64,000 bases of DNA from Streptomyces sp. NBC_01445. GTDB lineage: Bacteria; Actinomycetota; Actinomycetes; Streptomycetales; Streptomycetaceae. Below are positions 60,475 to 64,000 of this stretch, in pieces. The notes below the pieces were generated by a model. It ran no database searches, was not told the origin of the DNA, and saw only the letters and a program-made list of their open reading frames with translations. The translations under genes and the position numbers were made by a program. The DNA lies in contig NZ_CP109485.1 of NCBI RefSeq assembly GCF_035918235.1, positions 1,240,001-1,304,000 of the forward strand, written 5' to 3'. Position 1 is the stretch's first letter; the number at the start of each line of letters is the position of its first letter.

Positions 60475-62937
60475 ATGAACCACACCAACCGTCTGGCCGC
60501 CGTCGAGGCCGCCCTGGGCCGCCTCGACCTCGACACGAAGACGCGCCTGCTGGCCGGCCAGGACCTGTGGTCCCTGCCGGCCGTCCCGGAGATCGGCCTG
60601 GAGTCCGTGGTCATGTCGGACGGACCCGTCGGCGTGCGCGGACCCGAGTTCGACCCCGACGACCCGGCCCTCACCCTGCCCAGCCCCACCGCGCTTGCCG
60701 CCACCTGGAGCCCGGAGCTGGCCCGCACGGCCGGCCGTGCCCTCGCGCAGGAGGCCCACCGCAAGGGAGTGCACGTCCTGCTCGCCCCCACCGTCAATCT
60801 GCACCGCTCCCCGCTGGGCGGCCGCCACTTCGAGTCGTACGCGGAGGACGCGCTGCTCACGGCACGCATCGGCGCGGGCTACGTCACGGGACTCCAGGAG
60901 AGCGGCGTCGCCGCCACCGTCAAGCACTTCGTCGCCAATGACGCCGAGACCGAACGCTTCACCGTCGACAACCAGGTCGGCGCCCGCGCCCTGCGCGAGC
61001 TCTACCTCGCCCCGTTCGGGGAGATCATCGCCACGGCCCGGCCCTGGGCGCTGATGTCCGCCTACAACTCCGTCAACGGGTCCACCATGACGGAGCACCG
61101 CACGCTCCAGATCGGCGTCCTGCGTGAGGAGTGGGGCTTCGACGGCGTCGTCGTCTCCGACTGGTTGGCCGCCCGGGACACCGTGCGGGCCATCGAGGGC
61201 GGACTCGACATCGCCATGCCGGGCCCCTTCACCGTCTTCGGCCCGGCGCTCGCCGCCGCCGTGCGCGACGGCCGGGTGGCGGAGTCCACGGTGGACACCG
61301 CCGTACGGCACGTCCTGCTGCTCGCCGCACGCCTCGGCCTGCTGAAGGGCGCCCCGCCCGTCGTGGGGCAGGACGACCGCCCCGCGCCCGTGGACGGGGA
61401 GGCCGTGGCCCGAGAGATCGCCACCCGGTCGATCGTGATGCTGGAGAACCGCGACCGGACGCTGCCGCTGGACGCTTCCAGCACGCCCCGCATCGTGCTC
61501 ATCGGCCGGGCCGCCCGCGACGCCCGCATCCTCGGCGGCGGCTCCGCCACGGTCTTCCCCGCCCATGTGGTCTCCCCGCTGGACGGACTGCGCGCCGCGC
61601 TCCCGGAAGACGTAGCACTCGACTATGCCCTGGGCGCCGACCCGGACAACGAACTCTCCATCGTGGCGGAAGAGTTCACGCTCCGTGCCGTCCTGCGGGA
61701 CGCGCACGGATCGGTTCTCGCCGAGTGCCCACTGCCGGTCGGCAACCTGCGCTGGACGGCCGACGCACTGCCCGACGGCGCCGACTTCGAGGCTCTGGAC
61801 TCGGTCGAGATCACCGGCACCTTCACCCCACAAGACAGCGGCACCCACCACTTCGGCACGCGCGGCATCGGCGACTTCCGGCTCACCGTGGACGGCAGCG
61901 TCGTGTACGAAGGCGTGGACGACCCGGAGGCCACGGAACCGATGGACGCGGTCCTGATCGGCCGATGTGTGCCGCGCCGCACCGCGGACCTGGAAGCGGG
62001 CCGCCCGGTCACCGTCAGCCTCCTCAACCACACACCCAAGGGCGCCATCGGCCCGCTGCGCGGCGTCGCCTTCAGCCTCGCCCACCGGGCGCCGGAACGC
62101 GACGGCGACCAGCTCATCGAGGAAGCGGTCGCCGCCGCGTCCGCCGCCGACGTCGCGGTCGTCGTGGTCGCCACCACCGAACACGTCGAGAGCGAGGGCT
62201 TCGACCGCGCCACCCTGCGCCTGCCGGGGCGCCAGGACGAACTCGTCGCCCGCGTCGCCGCCGCCAACCCGCGCACCGTCGTGATCGTCAACTCCGGCGC
62301 CCCCGTGGAGATGCCGTGGCGCGAGGACGTCGCCGCGGTACTGCTGAGCTGGTTCCCCGGGCAGGAGGGCGGCGCGGCCCTGGCCGATGTGCTCCTCGGC
62401 CACGCCGAGCCGGGCGGCCGCCTGCCCACCACCTGGCCCGCCCGCCTCACCGACGCCCCCGTCACCCAGGTCACCCCCACCGCCGGCGTCCTGCGCTACG
62501 ACGAGGGCGTCTTCATCGGCTACCGCGCCTGGCAACGCCACGCCACCGCCCCCGCCTACCCCTTCGGCCACGGACTCGGCTACACCGACTGGACGTACGA
62601 GCACATCGAGATCACGGACACCACCACGGCCCGCATCCGGCTGCGCAACACCGGCGACCGCACCGGCCGGGAAGTGGTCCAGCTCTACGTCGCCCCCACC
62701 CGGCCCGACACCGCGGAACGGCCGGAGCGCTGCCTCGCGGGATTCGCCGCCGTCACCGCGGAACCGGGCGAGGCCGCAACGGCTGAAATCCCGCTTCCCG
62801 AGCGCGCGTTCATCCTCTGGGACGAGAACACCGGTGGCTGGACGACGATCCCCGGCGAGTACCAGGTACTGGCCGGCCACAGCGTCGCCGACACCCGCCT
62901 CTCGGCCGTCATCGCCGTACCCGCCAAGGACGCCTGA
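60475..62937 (+). CDS. GH3 beta-glycosidase with inserted PA14 domain
   Basis: An 820-residue glycoside hydrolase family 3 enzyme. The N-terminal barrel includes HVLLAPTVNLHRSPLGGRHF, ATVKHFVANDAE and GFDGVVVSDWLAARDT, Asp229 in SDW being the expected nucleophile. The second domain (MLENRDRTLPLD ... ARILGGGSATVFP) contains a PA14 insert at roughly residues 395-515 (GTFTPQDSGTHHFGTRG, then FRLTVDGSVVYEG), typically carbohydrate-binding and shaping the active site. A fibronectin III-like C-terminus ends the protein. ATG 60475 has AAGGGA seven bases upstream. No signal peptide. Between two sulfatases, it probably cleaves a beta-glucoside or xyloside after desulfation. Confidence 0.94.
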   Translation: MNHTNRLAAVEAALGRLDLDTKTRLLAGQDLWSLPAVPEIGLESVVMSDGPVGVRGPEFDPDDPALTLPSPTALAATWSPELARTAGRALAQEAHRKGVHVLLAPTVNLHRSPLGGRHFESYAEDALLTARIGAGYVTGLQESGVAATVKHFVANDAETERFTVDNQVGARALRELYLAPFGEIIATARPWALMSAYNSVNGSTMTEHRTLQIGVLREEWGFDGVVVSDWLAARDTVRAIEGGLDIAMPGPFTVFGPALAAAVRDGRVAESTVDTAVRHVLLLAARLGLLKGAPPVVGQDDRPAPVDGEAVAREIATRSIVMLENRDRTLPLDASSTPRIVLIGRAARDARILGGGSATVFPAHVVSPLDGLRAALPEDVALDYALGADPDNELSIVAEEFTLRAVLRDAHGSVLAECPLPVGNLRWTADALPDGADFEALDSVEITGTFTPQDSGTHHFGTRGIGDFRLTVDGSVVYEGVDDPEATEPMDAVLIGRCVPRRTADLEAGRPVTVSLLNHTPKGAIGPLRGVAFSLAHRAPERDGDQLIEEAVAAASAADVAVVVVATTEHVESEGFDRATLRLPGRQDELVARVAAANPRTVVIVNSGAPVEMPWREDVAAVLLSWFPGQEGGAALADVLLGHAEPGGRLPTTWPARLTDAPVTQVTPTAGVLRYDEGVFIGYRAWQRHATAPAYPFGHGLGYTDWTYEHIEITDTTTARIRLRNTGDRTGREVVQLYVAPTRPDTAERPERCLAGFAAVTAEPGEAATAEIPLPERAFILWDENTGGWTTIPGEYQVLAGHSVADTRLSAVIAVPAKDA

Positions 62938-62985
62938 GACCCGGCCGCCTCCATGACGGCACTCCACGAAAGGCACTCCACTTCC

Positions 62986-64000
62986 ATGCAGTCCGCCCCG
63001 CCCGCCGGGCCTCTCAACGTCCTGTGGTTGTACTGCGACGAGCTGCGCGCAGACGCGCTCGGCTGCTACGCCACAGGCCCCTTCCGCCCGCACACGTCCG
63101 CCATCGACGAACTCGCGGCATCCGGAGCCGTGTTCAAGGAGTGCTACACCAACTCCCCAGTCTGCGTGCCCTCCCGCACCGCCCTGCTCACCGGTCAGCC
63201 ACCCGAGCGCACCGGCGTCTACCACAACGAGGCATACGCCGACGGCTTCCCACTGCCACCGGGCCTGACCACCTTCCCGGAGGTCTTCGCCCGCCACGGC
63301 TACCGCACGGCCAGTTTTGGCAAGGAACACATCCCGGCCGGGCTGACCCCGTGGCAGTTGCACGACCCCGCCGGCGGCGCCATGCGCGACCCGCTCAGCG
63401 GCCGGGACCCGGCGGACTGCGCCCTGACGGTCACCCCGAACGGGAAGACGGTCGTCGCCGGCACGCTCCCCGAAGGACAGCCGTACGGCCCCGCCCAAGT
63501 CACGGAGAACGCCGCCGCCTGGATCGCACAGGCCCAGGAACCCTTCCTCGTACGGGCTTCCTTCCTCCAGCCGCACACTCCGGTGATCGTTCCGCACGCG
63601 TACGGGCAGGTGCACAGGCCGGAGGACTTCCCGGACGTGCTCCCCGGCTCACGGGCGCCGGTGAGCCGGTTCGAGCGGCGCTTCGCCGAAGTCAGCGGCG
63701 GCGGCCAGGACGCCGACCCGGCCGTGGCCCGCCGGGCCCACGCGGCGTACCACAACCTGGTCAGCTGGGTCGACGCCCAACTCGCCGTCCTCATGGACGC
63801 CTTGCGCGCCAAGGGAGTTGCGGACCGCACCGTCGTCGTCCTCACCTCGGACCACGGCGCCCACCTCGGCGAGAACGGGGCGTACGGCAAACACACCTTC
63901 GCCCGCGGCTCCCACCGGGTGCCGCTGATCATCAGCGCACCCGGACGCCTCGCGCGCCAGGTCCGCACCGACCTGGCCCAGTCGCTCGACCTGGCCCGGA
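62986..64000 (+). CDS. Type I sulfatase, C-terminus cut by window edge
   Basis: 338 residues are visible: LNVLWLYCDELRADALGCYA (first metal ligands), formylglycine C60 in NSPVCVPSRTALLTGQPPER, FGKEHIPAGLTP, SFLQPHTPVIVPH and the second metal motif TSDHGAHLGENGAYGKH. The C-terminal sub-domain lies outside the window. ATG 62986 is chosen; an in-frame ATG at 62953 lacks a ribosome site, though the site for 62986 (AAAGG, twelve bases away) is also modest. It follows GH3 by 48 bases in the same operon. No signal peptide. Confidence 0.92.
   Translation, partial: MQSAPPAGPLNVLWLYCDELRADALGCYATGPFRPHTSAIDELAASGAVFKECYTNSPVCVPSRTALLTGQPPERTGVYHNEAYADGFPLPPGLTTFPEVFARHGYRTASFGKEHIPAGLTPWQLHDPAGGAMRDPLSGRDPADCALTVTPNGKTVVAGTLPEGQPYGPAQVTENAAAWIAQAQEPFLVRASFLQPHTPVIVPHAYGQVHRPEDFPDVLPGSRAPVSRFERRFAEVSGGGQDADPAVARRAHAAYHNLVSWVDAQLAVLMDALRAKGVADRTVVVLTSDHGAHLGENGAYGKHTFARGSHRVPLIISAPGRLARQVRTDLAQSLDLAR

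Noticed and set aside
55768..63615. Two minus-strand open frames of over 1100 and 1250 codons across the sulfatase/GH3 operon
   Set aside because: They lie exactly opposite well-supported sulfatase, MFS and GH3 genes and are low-complexity Gly/Val/Arg/Glu-rich; antisense artefacts.
1..64000. Secondary-metabolite (PKS/NRPS) cluster, CRISPR array, rRNA operon
   Set aside because: No ketosynthase, adenylation-PCP module, regularly spaced repeat array or rRNA-like sequence was seen; the monooxygenases and SRPBCC/SnoaL-like proteins are not accompanied by core biosynthetic genes.

Overview
The window is very GC-rich, with GTG and TTG starts, AGGAG-type ribosome sites, stop/start overlaps (ATGA, GTGA) and one rare TTA leucine codon. 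Together with the gene families present, this points to a Streptomyces or close actinomycete chromosome, probably an accessory region rather than the core. No rRNA, tRNA or CRISPR array was found.

Layout. 0-10.6 kb is a gene graveyard around a few intact genes. It holds a DyP-type peroxidase cut by the left edge with its intact partner gene, a decayed second copy of the same pair, broken GAP-family, MFS, TehA-like and hydrolase genes, an IS481-like remnant, an intact aldehyde dehydrogenase/acyl-CoA ligase operon, and a SnoaL-like protein. 10.7-17.6 kb is a first sulfatase locus: a large arylsulfatase divergent from a formylglycine-generating enzyme (FGE), then a PucR-type regulator and a bile-acid/sodium-type symporter. 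18-25 kb holds an SRPBCC protein, an 798-residue PAS-PAS-GAF-PP2C-HATPase regulator whose phosphatase motifs look broken, a phage-portal-like remnant and a beta-propeller protein.

25.7-45.3 kb is catabolic. A LacI regulator is divergent from a GH78 alpha-L-rhamnosidase. A TetR regulator is divergent from a monooxygenase pair. A hydrolase/esterase/amidohydrolase stretch looks less GC-rich than its surroundings. A LysR regulator is divergent from a seven-gene operon with a flavin hydroxylase, an extradiol dioxygenase, two FAH-family proteins, a cyclase-family hydrolase, an amidohydrolase and an SDR, which reads as an aromatic meta-cleavage pathway. Two near-identical copies of a ~240-bp element lie in direct orientation at 25.4 and 45.7 kb, flanking this 20-kb block.

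46.1-52.3 kb is an amide/ester utilisation operon (MFS, M20 amidohydrolase, HSL-type esterase, amidase) divergent from a double-domain Lrp/AsnC regulator. 52.3-64 kb is the second sulfatase locus. A sulfatase and a second FGE are divergent across an ATGT-N8-ACAT palindrome. A PadR regulator follows, with a near-copy of that site at its own start. Then come a sulfatase, an MFS transporter, a 17-codon micro-ORF, another sulfatase containing the TTA codon, a PA14-containing GH3 glycosidase and a fifth sulfatase cut by the right edge. None of the sulfatases, nor the GH3 enzyme, shows a signal peptide. I infer that small sulfated glycosides or phenols are imported, desulfated and deglycosylated inside the cell, under PadR control and possibly bldA timing. 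The aglycone could in principle feed the ring-cleavage genes, but nothing in the sequence proves that link.
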